64,000 nucleotides of DNA from Zygnema cylindricum (taxonomy: Eukaryota > Streptophyta > Zygnematophyceae > Zygnematales > Zygnemataceae), in assembly GCA_037447655.1 (NCBI GenBank), contig JBBHKE010002498.1, forward strand, positions 41,373 through 105,372. The letters run 5' to 3'. Below, one piece after another: positions 11,878 to 22,985 of this stretch. A program made the position numbers and the translations under genes. The notes beneath the pieces were generated by a model. The model had not been told where the DNA came from, ran no database searches, and saw only the letters and a list, made by a program, of their open reading frames with translations. The stretch's first letter is position 1, and each line of letters begins with the position of its first letter.

Positions 11878-12091
11878 CACCGTGTATCGCTATTAGTGTT
11901 AACAAATTTTTCGCCACTTAAAACATCTTTTCTGCGTACATACATGTCTGATTTTCAATTTGACACCGCCAATCGGAAGCGGAGAATCTTACCTTTCAAT
12001 CGCAACCGTCAGATCCACAATAGGACATGTGTGTACGGAGAAATATGTTTTAAAAGACGAAAAGAACATTAACACCAATAGCGATACACGG
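11878..12091. mobile_element. T family, copy 1 (TA-flanked miniature inverted-repeat element)
   Basis: Left end CACCGTGTATCGCTATTAG and right end (reverse complement) CCGTGTATCGCTATTGGTG are inverted repeats with TA on each outer side, as expected for Tc1/mariner-type insertion. The interior contains CGCCACTTAAAA and no coding capacity. Confidence 0.75.
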
Positions 12092-12095
12092 TATA

Positions 12096-12313
12096 CACTG
12101 AATCGCTACTAGCGTCAATGTTTTTGTCGCCACTTAAAAAATCTTCTCTCTGTGCACACTTGTCCAATAACTGTTTTTTTTGGAGTCTGGAAACCGCCAA
12201 TCCGAGAATAAGTTCCTTATTAATTCCATCGTAACCGTCGGATTAGTAATCCGACAAGTGTGCCGCGATAAAAGTTTTGATAAAAACATTAATGCTAATA
12301 GCGATTGATTGTG
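12096..12313. mobile_element. T family, copy 2, abutting copy 1
   Basis: Left end CACTGAATCGCTACTAGCG, right end (reverse complement) CACAATCAATCGCTATTAG, TA on each side. It shares the interior CGCCACTTAAAA block with copy 1 and lies directly next to it, separated only by TATA. Confidence 0.7.
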
Positions 12314-12524
12314 TACCTATGTTTGAAAAGTGCGTTCAATCGTACAGCTTTTACGAATACTGTACAGAAGACCTAAAACTGGAGTTTCGTGCGGGACAAA
12401 TTCTTGCGATGAAATTTCCATGGCTGGAGGTATTTCACTATTTTGACTATTTTCGCCTTATATTCGCTTCTATTTCGCCTCATATTCACTTATATTTCGC
12501 CTTTTGTACTCGGCTTCTAAAGAG

Positions 12525-12830
12525 CGCGATTACTCTCATCGGGACCCAGCCGACAACTTCATACCGTTTGCTTTGGAGATATTTGGGACCTTGGACTCGT
12601 CGTTCGACAACTTCATCCGTGATTGTGCTCGACGATCATTTTAGGCCCGAGGACCTCGGCTCTCATGTCAGCCTTTTACCTCCAACGTATCTTTGTTGCC
12701 CTTCAACGATCTCAAGCATCGGCCCCTATCCGACAAAGCACAGTGGTGAACGATGGCCGAGGCCAACGAGATTTACCTCCCCGCCACCCGGTGCACATTA
12801 ATGATATTTGTTCCTCATACCTTTAGTGTA
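12525..12830 (+). pseudogene. C-terminal remnant of a reverse-transcriptase-type ORF
   Basis: One frame reads RDYSHRDPADNFIPFALEIF then GTLDSSFDNFIRDCARRS up to TAG 12642-12644. After a frame change it continues SAFYLQRIFVALQRSQASAP. The pattern (E-x-F-G-x-L, later a basic ALQR segment) resembles tails of non-LTR reverse-transcriptase ORFs. The first half is clearly homologous to the fragment at 22986-23216. No reverse-transcriptase core is present. The name is inference; the homology between the two fragments is seen directly. Confidence 0.5.
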
Positions 12831-13539
12831 GTTTTGTTTTAGGCTTTGGGCCGACAGCCCTTTTTTTTCATCTAAAGCCTTTGAATAGTGTAATTTTAAG
12901 TGTTGTTGTAGTTTAGTTTTAGTGTTTGTTTTTGTTTCCTATGTTTTCTTTGATTTCTTTTACTCTTAGTGTTGGTTAGCTTTTACAATTTTTGTATGTA
13001 CTTTTGGTTTTACAATTCTAGCCTTTAATGGTACACCGTCAATCGCTATTAGAGTATATAACGCCAATTCGGTGCCCTTTTTAAAAAAAAAAAAACCTGA
13101 AATACAATCCATAATTCTATTTTTTCCATTATTATAATTAGGTTTTTTTTTCAATTAGCGTTAATAGTGGAAGAAATAGTGTGGCGTACGGACAGGGTAT
13201 CTCCGTACGAAATGGTACTTTTTGAATTACAAAAGCATACAAATACTTAACATTATTGCGCACACATGTGAATATGCACTGGAAGAAAGAGACGCAAACT
13301 CGTCGACAAAAATCACGTTCTCATATGTTCATCCGTCGGCCGTACAACGCGACAGCGTACGAATTGTCAGATTTTGTACGGGTACACATATTACTGTAGA
13401 CATCGAAAGGGCGAGTATTTATTATTCAGGACAACCCAAAATACAATTAGGGATTAATTAGTATATATTTTTGTTTTCAAACAAAAAAAAAAAACCGATT
13501 AGTGTTAATAACACTATTTTTTTTTTTACGCTATTTATT
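12831..13539. other. Unassigned; contains a T-family relic
   Basis: No gene is recognised. At 13032-13165 there is a decayed T-family copy: TACACCGTCAATCGCTATTAG at the left and an ATTAGCGTTAATAGTG end at the right. Confidence 0.4.
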
Positions 13540-14045
13540 CCATAGTTCAAAAGTAGGTGAAAGTAGGCCCATACAATACGCCTATTGTATGCAAAACATA
13601 CAATATGGCCTTAAGACCCATATTGTATTGGTCGCAAAATGAAAAAAATAGTAACGGGGTTGAGTTGCACACCGATCGATATAGAACTAAACGTCATGTC
13701 TAACTTTTGCAAAACATTCGGACAAAAAAAACAAAATCTGTGAGTTTTGAGGTATTTTTATTTAAATCGTCAGATTCGGACGGTCGGAATGTCGCTGATC
13801 AAAGTATCGATCTAAGAAGATCACATGAAAAGCCCATAACACAACTCATCCTACGCTGTGTCAGTTTGCTGAAAATTTCGTCCAGCGGCGAGCGCTTACT
13901 ATGATCATACGTCATATTCGTACGTTCGTATAAAAGTGTGCACAAACGCACACACATACAGTATGCCTACTCTGCGCGAGTTTTGTGCCAAGTTTTGTGC
14001 GCCTACCAAAGGCCTACCATAAAAACGCCTACTTTTGAACTATGG
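13540..14045. mobile_element. M family, copy 1 (506 bp inverted-repeat element)
   Basis: Ends CCATAGTTCAAAAGTAGG and CCTACTTTTGAACTATGG are perfect inverted repeats. Three copies occur in the window and share the interior blocks CATACAATA.GCCTATTGTA and GATCTAAGAAGATCACATG. This copy is longest because of an extra ~200 bp near its right side. No matching target duplication is left at this copy. It lies just downstream (gene direction) of the last FtsH11 exon. Confidence 0.8.
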
Positions 14046-14149
14046 TAATAACGGTAAAGAATTGTCATAATAAAAAATACTAATAAATAATAGTAATACA
14101 TAATAGCAATAATAGTAACAAATAACGGTAATAACAGTAAGAATTGTAC

Positions 14150-16165
14150 CTTTTTCTTTGCCACTTGGAAAAGAGAACGGACCCTCCTCGCTCCGACTCC
14201 AACAAACCTGTCATTTTTTTTTTTTTAACCGTTACTTAATTGTAATTTTTCTTTTTCTTTTTCTTTTAAGATTTTCTGCTCAAGTCTGGCCAAAAAAAAA
14301 AAAAACGGAATTCTCACAGAAAATATTTACTGGAAGATCATCCAAACTCTAAAAAAATATTTTAAGAAAAAAAAAAAAAACTTTTTGATGCATTTTCCCT
14401 AAAAAAATCATATTTTCCTCCTTTTGTTTTCCTTAGCCTGTTCACTACACAGCAAATCCCTCTTTTTATTTGTTTATTTTTACTAGTTAAGCAATTGTTA
14501 TTTTTTTTTTCTTTTAACTCACATTTCCTCAAATTCAGAACCTGCCCGATAATAAAAAGGTACTCCTGCCTCTCCTGCGATAGCCTGTTTAAAAAAAAAA
14601 AAAAAAACACTATTGAATTACAATTTTAACAAAACCATAATGAAAAAAACAACTGAGAAAAAAATGTTGAGAAAAAATATACACATTAACAAAAAAGTTA
14701 GCAATAAAAGAATATGAAATAGAAGTAAAAATAAATAAATAAAGTGAAAACATTATGAGAAAAAGAGAATCAAGATGGCACATTATTATAAAAAGTGAAG
14801 TTAGATCATATTAAAAAAGGAACAATCGCAAAGTTTCTGAGCATATTTCTCAATTGACAAAAAATACCCACCATTTTTGTAAAAATAGTTTGTTTTTCTG
14901 CAAATGTTTTCAAATTGAAATTCATTCATTAAAACTTTTGTACAAACCGTTACAAAATTATCAAGTTGCTTTTATGTTTGTTTGGGTTATATACATATAT
15001 ACATATATACATATATGCATTTATACATATATACATATATACATATATACATATATACATATACACATATATACATAAATACATAGACATTAACATAAAA
15101 GCAAAAAAAAAAAAAAGGATTACAGTTATCATTGGTTATTTTATTTCAGTTAAAAAATAAATAAAAAAATAAAAAAATTACCTTCGCCAAGAGAGTTTTT
15201 CCTGTGCCAGGTGGTCCAACCAAAAGAACTCCCTGTGAAAAAATCAAAAACCAAAGAAAAAAAAAGGTTTCAGTCTATTCATTTACTTATTTATAGACTT
15301 ACTTTTACATTTATACCCTATTTAGAGTAAACAAAATGCCGTACAATATAAATACAACGGAATCCTCAAATAACCATATTTTCCTCATGTTACAAAAACA
15401 ACGATGATGTAAAAAAAAATTAATAATAATAAATGAAAAGTTTGATTCGTTTTCCAAAAGGAAATATAGAAATAGCAACAAAAAAAAACATGTTTTTTTT
15501 CAGATAGATATGAGAGAACTGATGAGAGAATTTTGGAAAAAAGATAACCCTGAGAAATTTTCTACTTAGGAAGGTAAGCTATGACAGATTATTATGATAA
15601 ATCAGCTTTTGTAAGTTTTTAAAAGAAAATGAAGGAGTTAAGAAAAGACACTTGTAATTTTTCAAAAGCAAAACAGTTTAAAAAACAAAACTTAAGAATT
15701 TTTCTACCCAGAAAATTAACTTTTTGACAGATTTTTAAGATAAACAGACTCACTTTTTGTAAATGCTAAAAGAACAATTTTAAAAAAGCAGTTTAAAAAA
15801 CAGACCTTAGGAAGTTTTCCACCAAGTCGAGTAAATTTTGTTGGATTTTTTAAATATTCGACAATTTCCTCCAATTCCGCTTTTGCCTCGTCGCACCCCT
15901 TTACGTCCTTAAAGGTCTTAACATTCTGGGAAAAACGAGAGAGAGAGAAAACAAACGAGAGAGATATTATGTTAGTCTCAACAATTCATACAATAAGTAA
16001 TTGCTATATTTAATTATATGTAAAAAAAACCACCCAAAAAAACACCCCAGAAACCCTATCTCCCCTCTCTCTCTCGCCCTCCCCCTCCCCCTCCCCCTCC
16101 CTCCCACCATCCCTCCCCTCCACCTTCTCCTGCACTATGTCCCTGCTGTACTCCTTCGGAGATAT
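14150..16165 (-). pseudogene. FTSH11: FtsH11-like AAA metalloprotease, five-exon fragment
   Basis: FtsH11/YME1-type proteases are membrane-anchored ATP-dependent zinc proteases of plastids and mitochondria. Exons on -: about 16165-16124 (SPKEYSRDIVQEK), 15925-15806 ([20 protein letters not shown], ending RLGGKLPK), 15232-15182 (GVLLVGPPGTGKTLLAK, Walker A), 14584-14523 (AIAGEAGVPFYYRAGSEFEE plus M), 14207-14150 (FVGVGARRVRSLFQVAKKK). All junctions are GT..AG and all phases join; no internal stop or frameshift is seen. Missing: the N-terminal and membrane part, Walker B (IDEID), the second region of homology and the HExxH zinc site. None is found between 14150 and the kinase gene, only the M element and unassigned DNA. 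The 5' side runs into an LTR at ~16165. It is therefore a truncated copy, or the locus is rearranged or misassembled. Confidence 0.85.
14985..15090. repeat. ACATATAT microsatellite
   Basis: Tandem ATACATAT units occupy about 100 bp inside the intron between FtsH11 exons 3 and 4. The repeated Tyr/Ile/His frames across it are not genes. Confidence 0.9.
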
Positions 16166-16908
16166 AGGGTTTCATTACTATTTAAACTATTGTAATGTAC
16201 TAGATTCATTTAACTGAAACTCTTAACGCCACGCATAGATACAGTTCTACAAAATACGAAGTACTGTACTTGTTTGAAATGGATATCGCGCATTTTGTTT
16301 CGACAGCGAAACAAATATCGCGCAAGTATTTATTACGGCCGAGATTGAATTTCGCGTCAAATCTAACGGCGCACATCATCGCCGAAATCCCGGAATGGTC
16401 ATTTTGGCATTTAGTGACGTGGCATGACCTGGCGCCACGTGGGAAGACATCATTCGGTCGCGGGAATTCCGAGGAACGTACGGACGAGTTGAAAGTGGAC
16501 ACGCGTCTACTTAATGGCCTTGTCGTACAGAGGCCGTACAGAAAGTACATCGGCAGTAGTACTTTCTAGCACTTTACAGTTTTGTGATTGGTTCGTACCG
16601 GCAGTAGATAGAAGCTGTGAGAGGGAATTAGGAAAAACAAGGACTTAGGAAAATTTAGGTAGATAGTCCTCTCTCTCTGAGAGTTTGTATAAATTGGCAT
16701 CTTTGCCAACCTATAACTTATCGGTTGGTTGGCCGTTTTCAGTGATTCTTTTTGCTACGGACTCAGGGGAGTCCAGGCTGCACAGGGGTGCAGTCAAATT
16801 GTCAGTTTGCCTTCTTGGGCAGAAGTGGTCGTGGCTTAAAGTGGGTTAGTTAAACACTATCTACAGGCTTCATGTGTTCTGTAGTCCAATGGAGGACACA
16901 GAATTGCA
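16165..16908 (+). mobile_element. copia-family LTR, 5'-truncated
   Basis: Aligns with the LTRs at 26053-27081 and 38300-38974: CATAGATACAG block, GCGAAACAAATATCGCG, then TATA-like TGTATAAATT at ~16687, the hairpins GACTCAGGGGAGTC and CTGCACAGGGGTGCAG, and the terminal ATGGAGGACACAGAATTGCA. The first ~300 bp are missing and no internal region follows. Its left edge cuts the FtsH11 gene and its right edge abuts an F element. Confidence 0.75.
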
Positions 16909-18326
16909 AAAAGTGGCGTTTCTAACAGAAATCCACGACTCTCCGTACCAGATCCTACCGCCTATTTTGTTTTTATACGAAATCCAACATTATAGAGAAT
17001 TTTGCCGATACTCTCCGGAGGTCTTGGAGGTAATACTGGCCGTTGGATGTTCATCTGCGATGAGTTCGCTTCAATTTTCTCTGTTAGACTCAACCCACCT
17101 CGACGAGGTGGGTTGGCATACACAGAAAAAAAATAAATTGTGACACGGTGGACAATTAAGCTACGTGTCATGATGGAAAACCAACGAAAAATCTTGAGAT
17201 TTCCACATGACACGCGGTTTCCAAAATATAAACGAAACTAAAAACGAAATTTCGTAACATTCCCTGGTCACGCTATTTTCGGTAACTTTTGTTCGTCACA
17301 CTATTTCTGTCGAAGGACTTTCGTTATGTTCAAAAATTGAAACCCTAAAAAATGAGATGGCGTCGTCTGCAAAATGTATAAAAGTTTTGTCGTATGGTCA
17401 CGTCGGCAGGTACATGGTACGTAAGTCAAGATTTGAAGTTAAGTTTGTCGGTGCTTAAAATCTGAAAGATATTCAATATCGGATTGTAGCTTGCGTGGCG
17501 CCAGTCAATTTATAACACGTGGCTTACAGACTCTACGTGATGGAACTTCGACTTAGAGCGTTGTTCCATTAGGCGCTCTCTGTAAACGTCAAAAATTCGT
17601 TTACTGAGGCGATCGTTCCATTGTGTCGGGTCAGTAACCGACATTTGTTTTGCGTGGCACATTTTGATAAGTTCACGTAATAGATGAATACGATTCTGGT
17701 AATCTTCAAAGAATCTCTGAGAGCAAATTGTGACCACATATTTGTACCAGCGAAAGGTAAAAATTGACTTGTACGACGTATTGAATTAAATATGTACGGG
17801 CGGACAAAACATAAGATATGTAAAAGCGTACAAAAATGTCAGAATGGTTAGTGGATACCAACAGAAGCGTGACACAATATCTTCCGTCAAAGATTTTCTT
17901 GCGGCTTCCGGTGGCCTCGAATCCTCCCTGCGGAAGGCACATGTCATATGCGACGTGTACCCATCTGGTCGCGCGGTCGTCGTGGATATTTGTTCACTTT
18001 TCCACGAGGCACGACGGTATTCGTTCAGGCGCTGAGAATTGACCTACTCCAGGTCACTTGTTGCGAACTGAAAGTGTCAGACGACGGCGTATCCGATATT
18101 GCATCCGACGGTCCACGTTTACGCCCATAAACGTGGAGAATCAAATCCCTCATTCAGTAGCCTTGTTTTTCTGACATTTTTTTTTCTTTGGTACGGCACT
18201 GTACGAAGCAGTACGGCTTTCAGTAAACAACGTCATTTTTCCCCTAATGGAACCTTGCCCTCAATCGACCCGGTCTGTAGAGTTTGCCGTACAATTACGG
18301 AAACGTATGATGGAACTTCACCCTTA
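16909..18326 (+). mobile_element. F family element Fa (TTA-flanked, Tourist-like), interrupted by Fb
   Basis: The left part (16909-17551) aligns with the complete copy at 51759-52494 (AAAAGTGG start, CTTGGAGGTAATACTGG, GTGACACGGTGGAC, ACCCTAAAAAATGAG). The right end resumes at 18255 with CCCGGTCTGTAGAG and finishes ATGGAACTTCACCC followed by TTA. The left terminal inverted repeat (~20 bp) is lost at the LTR junction. No transposase is encoded; the 75-codon frame at 17510-17737 lies in repeat DNA. Confidence 0.65.
17552..18254 (-). mobile_element. F family element Fb inserted in Fa in reverse orientation
   Basis: Begins TTAGAGCGTTGTTCCATTAG and ends CCTAATGGAACCTTGCCCTC, decayed versions of the F termini GGGTGAAGTTCCATTA. 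Removing it rejoins Fa so that Fa aligns with the intact copy at 52430-52494. The orientation is opposite to Fa, because the end next to 18254 carries the AAAAATGACG-type left arm. Confidence 0.6.
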
Positions 18327-18798
18327 ACCATCGCGTTTTTCATAATAAAATCTTTCTTTCTGTACTGTATGAGTCATTTGGCACACGACCGTACGCGGAA
18401 GTACAAGTGGTGTAAATTTCAAACCGAACGTTCAAACTTGTCGGTGTTCATACGCAGCGTATGGAGCAAAAAACGAGAAAAAAATAATGATTATTTGAAC
18501 TCTTTTGTCAGTATGGACGGGAGTACGAATCTAACTATTACGCCTTTGTACTTGTGACATCCCTGTGATCTTGTCGTATTATGAGATTTCACGAACGACC
18601 TTCCGAGTTTGCAGTTTTTCCTGTTCGCAGACCAATCTAGTATACGTGTATATCATTGTAGCCGTTCGATAGAAAAAACTTGCGTAACGATTGAAACGTA
18701 CATCCGTACATTGAAATTTAAGAACATTAGGCGCCACTGTCAAGCGTGGAAATAAAACGTCAAAAAGTTCAGTGCGATGTCACACTTACAAATCCGTA
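18327..18798. other. Unassigned short stretch between F and M elements
   Basis: No gene or repeat family is recognised apart from scattered GTAC-containing words. Confidence 0.4.
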
Positions 18799-19066
18799 CC
18801 ATAGTTCAAAAGTAGGCCCATACAATATGCCTATTGTACGCAAAACATACAATATGACCTTAAGACCCATATTGTATTCGGACCTATTCGGACCAATTAA
18901 AACATTCGGACCAAAAAAATTTATTTACTCCGTCGGATTCGGACGATCGGACGGTAGCTGATCAAAGTAGCGATCTAAGAAGATCACATGAAAAGCCCAT
19001 AACACAACTTACGATAAAGGCGCCGACCAAAGGCCTACCATAAAAACGCCTACTTTTGAACTATGA
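18799..19066. mobile_element. M family, copy 2 (268 bp)
   Basis: Termini CCATAGTTCAAAAGTAGG and (reverse complement) TCATAGTTCAAAAGTAGG, flanked by the direct repeat TCCGTA at 18793-18798 and 19067-19072. It shares the GATCTAAGAAGATCACATG block with the other M copies. There is no coding capacity, so it must be mobilised in trans if at all. Confidence 0.85.
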
Positions 19067-19611
19067 TCCGTACAGTTCTGGTCAATTTTCGATACGAACA
19101 TGTATTGTCCAAAAATTTGTTTCATCGTCGTGACTGTACTTTTTATGAAAGCGTTAACGCTTCACGTTTACGTCTTTGCAGCGAAACAGGTTACAGTCTA
19201 ATCGTAATAGATCCGCCCTTAGATTAGATTCAGATCCCCGTCCACAGAACGTCAAAAAGCTATTAAAATCTTGTCTTTTTCCGATCTATACCGTGGAGCT
19301 GCGTGGGGACACAGACAATTGTACTTTAACGCCTATTGTACTTTCACGTACGGCGCAGTATAAATTACGTACATAGGGTACGTCCCGAAATTGGAAACAA
19401 ATATGAAAAGGAAATAGCTCCCTGCCAATTTCCATTACTGAGGAATTCAATTTTCAAATTTCAAATTTAAAATTTTAAAGTTTTCATCTCGTGAACTCCG
19501 CGTGAAATTTCCACATTTTGGAGAAAAAAGCTACCAGCAGAGGACCCCACAGTGCACTGCCCAGCGGTGTACGGTAAGAGTGTGATTACTACTGTACAGT
19601 ACAGTACACCG

Positions 19612-19662
19612 CTAATCATTATTAGTGTTAACACTAAGAACGATTAGCGGTGAACTGTACAC
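19612..19662. mobile_element. T family remnant: two termini head to head
   Basis: TACACCGCTAATCATTATTAG is followed after a few bases by the inverted CGATTAGCGGTGAACTG, then another TACACCGCGAATCGTAATTAG. This looks like an extreme internal deletion of a T element next to the start of another. Confidence 0.5.
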
Positions 19663-19794
19663 CGCGAATCGTAATTAGAGTAATGAAAATATTAGAGTAC
19701 AAAAACCATAGTTGTCCCGTGCGCATAATACGCACGAAACGAAGGAGCGAATACTACGCACGATACGCATTTAAGGATGAAAAAAATGTTATAA

Positions 19795-20330
19795 AATGCG
19801 TTTCTACCGATGTACCAGTACATTTCCGTACATTTGCGTACTATTTTCGTACATTTCTGTACTTTTAGGGGGTTTGAGGAGTTTTAGGGTACATTCTCGT
19901 GCGTTCTCAAATATTTATGTTAAACAGCCAACTATTATTCGTACATTTACGTACAGTGTCCGTATTTTTTCGTACTTCTTACGGTTATTATTTTGAGATT
20001 TTTAGGGTACATTTTCTTACTTTTCCGTATATTTCAGTTATACGGACTTACATTTTTCGTACATCTACGTATGGCGTCCGTATATTTCAGTACTTTTAGG
20101 GTTAGTGATGGGGGGGTTTTAGGGTGTTTGGGGTACTTCCCGTGCATATCGTACATCCCGGTAAATTACAGTACAGCTGTCTTACATTATCCGTACTCCT
20201 AGGTTTTTTAGGGTACACATGTCGTACAACGACATACATTTCCGTATGTTTTTCGTACGTTTTTAGGATTTTTAAGGATTTTTTAGGGTTAAGGGGACGG
20301 TTTTCGTACATTTTCGTACATCCTACAGCG
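19795..20330. repeat. Degenerate CGTACATTT minisatellite
   Basis: More than 20 occurrences of (T)CGTAC with ATTT or TTTT spacers, punctuated by TTTTAGGG(G)TAC words. The period is irregular (about 10-17 bp). It translates to Tyr/Phe/Val-rich nonsense frames and no gene is present. Confidence 0.75.
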
Positions 20331-20968
20331 AAAACTAACGAACGGTATGAAAGAAACGAATACTACGTAGTATTCGGAAAAAAGTTGAAATCCGTACGAA
20401 TACGACAACTATGACAAAAACTAAAAAAACAAATTAGAGTAATGAACGCTAATTTGTGCGATAGAGCTGTTTCAACCATGAAGTTTACTCTAATCTATAG
20501 TGTTGTGTATCGGTGTAACAGCAATAGCGGATCGAACTTGTTTATAAAGGGGTATTTAGGTGTTATGATTATAGAGTACTAAATTCGGTAGACGTCCGCA
20601 AAAGAATCACGCTATTTGGAGTTATATTTTAAAAGTTATAGCGATGGGTGCATTTAGGTGACAGCGTGGGGTCTAAATAACAAGTGGGTATCATTGAAAC
20701 GGGTTAAGGGTCAAATTAGTACCGAAATTACGCGTGTACGTTTCATAAAGTTCTAACGAAATGTTTAGTATGCACGGTGGTTCGTTTCGTACAAATTTTA
20801 GTACGAAACGTCACTTTTACTTAAAGGAATTTTGTAAGAAGTTTCGCGTGCGAAATTTGTTACGCACGATCGTGCGAAGTCGCGTTTCGTTTGGCGCGCA
20901 CTTTTGCACGTAAATGTTACGTAGTGAAACGTAACGTTTGATTGGTTAGTAAAGTGCTAAGTAGTTAG
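20331..20968. other. Unassigned; left terminus of an H-family element
   Basis: At ~20499 the sequence TAGTGTTGTGTATCGGTGTA matches the H-family left end, but no right end appears before the assembly gap. Otherwise nothing is recognised. Confidence 0.45.
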
Positions 20969-21108
20969 NNNNNNNNNNNNNNNNNNNNNNNNNNNNNNNN
21001 NNNNNNNNNNNNNNNNNNNNNNNNNNNNNNNNNNNNNNNNNNNNNNNNNNNNNNNNNNNNNNNNNNNNNNNNNNNNNNNNNNNNNNNNNNNNNNNNNNNN
21101 NNNNNNNN
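20969..21108. other. Assembly gap (140 N)
   Basis: A run of N. Sequence on each side cannot be assumed contiguous. Confidence 1.
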
Positions 21109-22919
21109 CACTACGAAAGTAAGTTTTGTGTAGCGGCTACACAAAGCTTTATTTCAAACTTTCACTGCCATGAACTGTACCAACACCCAGTGTTTTGTCT
21201 TCTTATGTTGTACATGTAAGATTCAAGCTGCTACTACGTTTAAAGATGAAAAAAGCTAAAAAAACATGCTAACATGGAATTGGTCATGCTGTGATCCAAA
21301 ATCTCCTTTTGCTGTTTTTTTTGGGAATGAAACCGTGTACCTCTGTATGGGAATCAGTGCACCATGTAGCACATGGCAATATTCACAACTACAAATAGAG
21401 CGGTGAAATTTGCAGAAAGGAAGATGTGTTAAAGTTTTTTTCGCCACTTAAAAGATCTTTTCTTTATATGTGAATTTGACAGTAGCGATAGGAAGATACA
21501 ACTCTCACCTTACGATGTGGTGGTCTTCAATCAAAAATAGGAATTGTGTATTAGAAGGAAAGACGTTTAAAGTGGCGAGATAAACATCAACACTTATAAC
21601 GGTACACGATGTACCACGTGACTAAGGGTATGTCTCCATGTGCCAAAGTAAGGGTTTTTTTTGTCGTTTTCCTCTAAAACCTAGTGTCGTACTGGTTAAG
21701 GTACAATCGTACAAAAAAATCGAAAAAAGTAGAAATTTGCATCATCGTCGAACTTAGAATGTACATGTTGTATTCTTCTGTTTTGTGACCCACAACCATG
21801 TCAAGTACCGTCACTTTCAAACTTTATTTCGAAACACATCGGCGATGTGTTTTGAATGAAAGCATCACCGCTAAACAAATAGGAACACAGATTCGCAAGT
21901 GACGAAATTTTCAAAATTTTCAAAAATTTCAAACGACGTCAAGCGACAAGGAAAAGTACACGATTCGATATATTTTGTCTGTTTGCGTTCAGTACGACGA
22001 GGAAAAGTACACACTTTGTTTTGTTTTGTCCGTTAGCGTCCGGTTCGCATTTGTTTTGAAGGGGTCTCAAGATTCCAATGCCATTTAACCTCGACCGGAA
22101 AGAGATCGCAAAGCAAAGCGCATCTTCTTCAACTATGAAACCACACAGGCTGGAAGGTGGTACATCTACAATATCACAAAAAGACATTCAACGTCACAAA
22201 CAGTTACAAAAAAAAGCGTGCGTCATCACAGATTGTAAACGTTGACAACCGTCACGGGCATTGTCGACGTATACAATTGTCACACCCTTAAGTAACAATT
22301 TCGTTGTTACATATAAGGACACTTGAAATCCGTGTACGGAGAATCTGCGCTAAAATACAAAGTAAGTTCGCTAAGGTACAAGTACATGGAGATGTACCCT
22401 TATGCAGAGATAGACAGTACGGTGCTCAATCATTTTGTGACACGGTATTGGTCATGAGTATCGGATGGTGTTACATAAAATGTAAAGTATATACGAAGTG
22501 TAAAATGACGTAAATTGTGCTTGGGGTTTTACAATTTATTTGTTCGTCAAAGATGTGAAAAGTCTTTATTGCAAAAATTGCGATAGCAAAACCATCTGTG
22601 TACAAAAAGGGTAAAACTGAAAAAAACATTCGGAGACTACAAGAGTCATAAGAAAGTAATCTACACCTAAAAACCGAATCGAAACAGAACAATATTAACA
22701 AGAGCAAAGAACAAAAAATAAACAATACCAAAGTTAGACCGCCTACAAAATGCAAAAACCTATACTAGTCTACCTATAGACAAGCTAAGGTCCACAACCA
22801 CAGATATCATGGATGTGAACCGGTTCCCTTGGTGGAAGGTCAAGAAGACCCAACTTGTCATTGGCTAGCGTGCTACGACAAAGGAGAGCCGCAGCTTGTG
22901 CCCGCACACGTTGACGGTA
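21109..22919. other. Unassigned; T-family relic at 21428-21613
   Basis: The block TTTTCGCCACTTAAAAGATC and the right end ACACTTATAACGGTACACG match the interior and terminus of T elements. No gene is recognised in the rest; short frames lack any domain signature. Confidence 0.4.
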
Positions 22920-22985
22920 GAACGCAACCAAAAGACTCAGTGGAGGACTCCCTGAACCGCGAGATTCAAACGTTTTTTGCGCACA

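Noticed and set aside
17510-17737. 75-codon - strand frame as a gene
   Set aside because: Lies across the Fa/Fb repeat boundary; homologous F copies do not keep the frame open.
19860-20300. TTTTAGGG words as interstitial telomere
   Set aside because: Isolated, not tandem, and mixed with CGTAC units.
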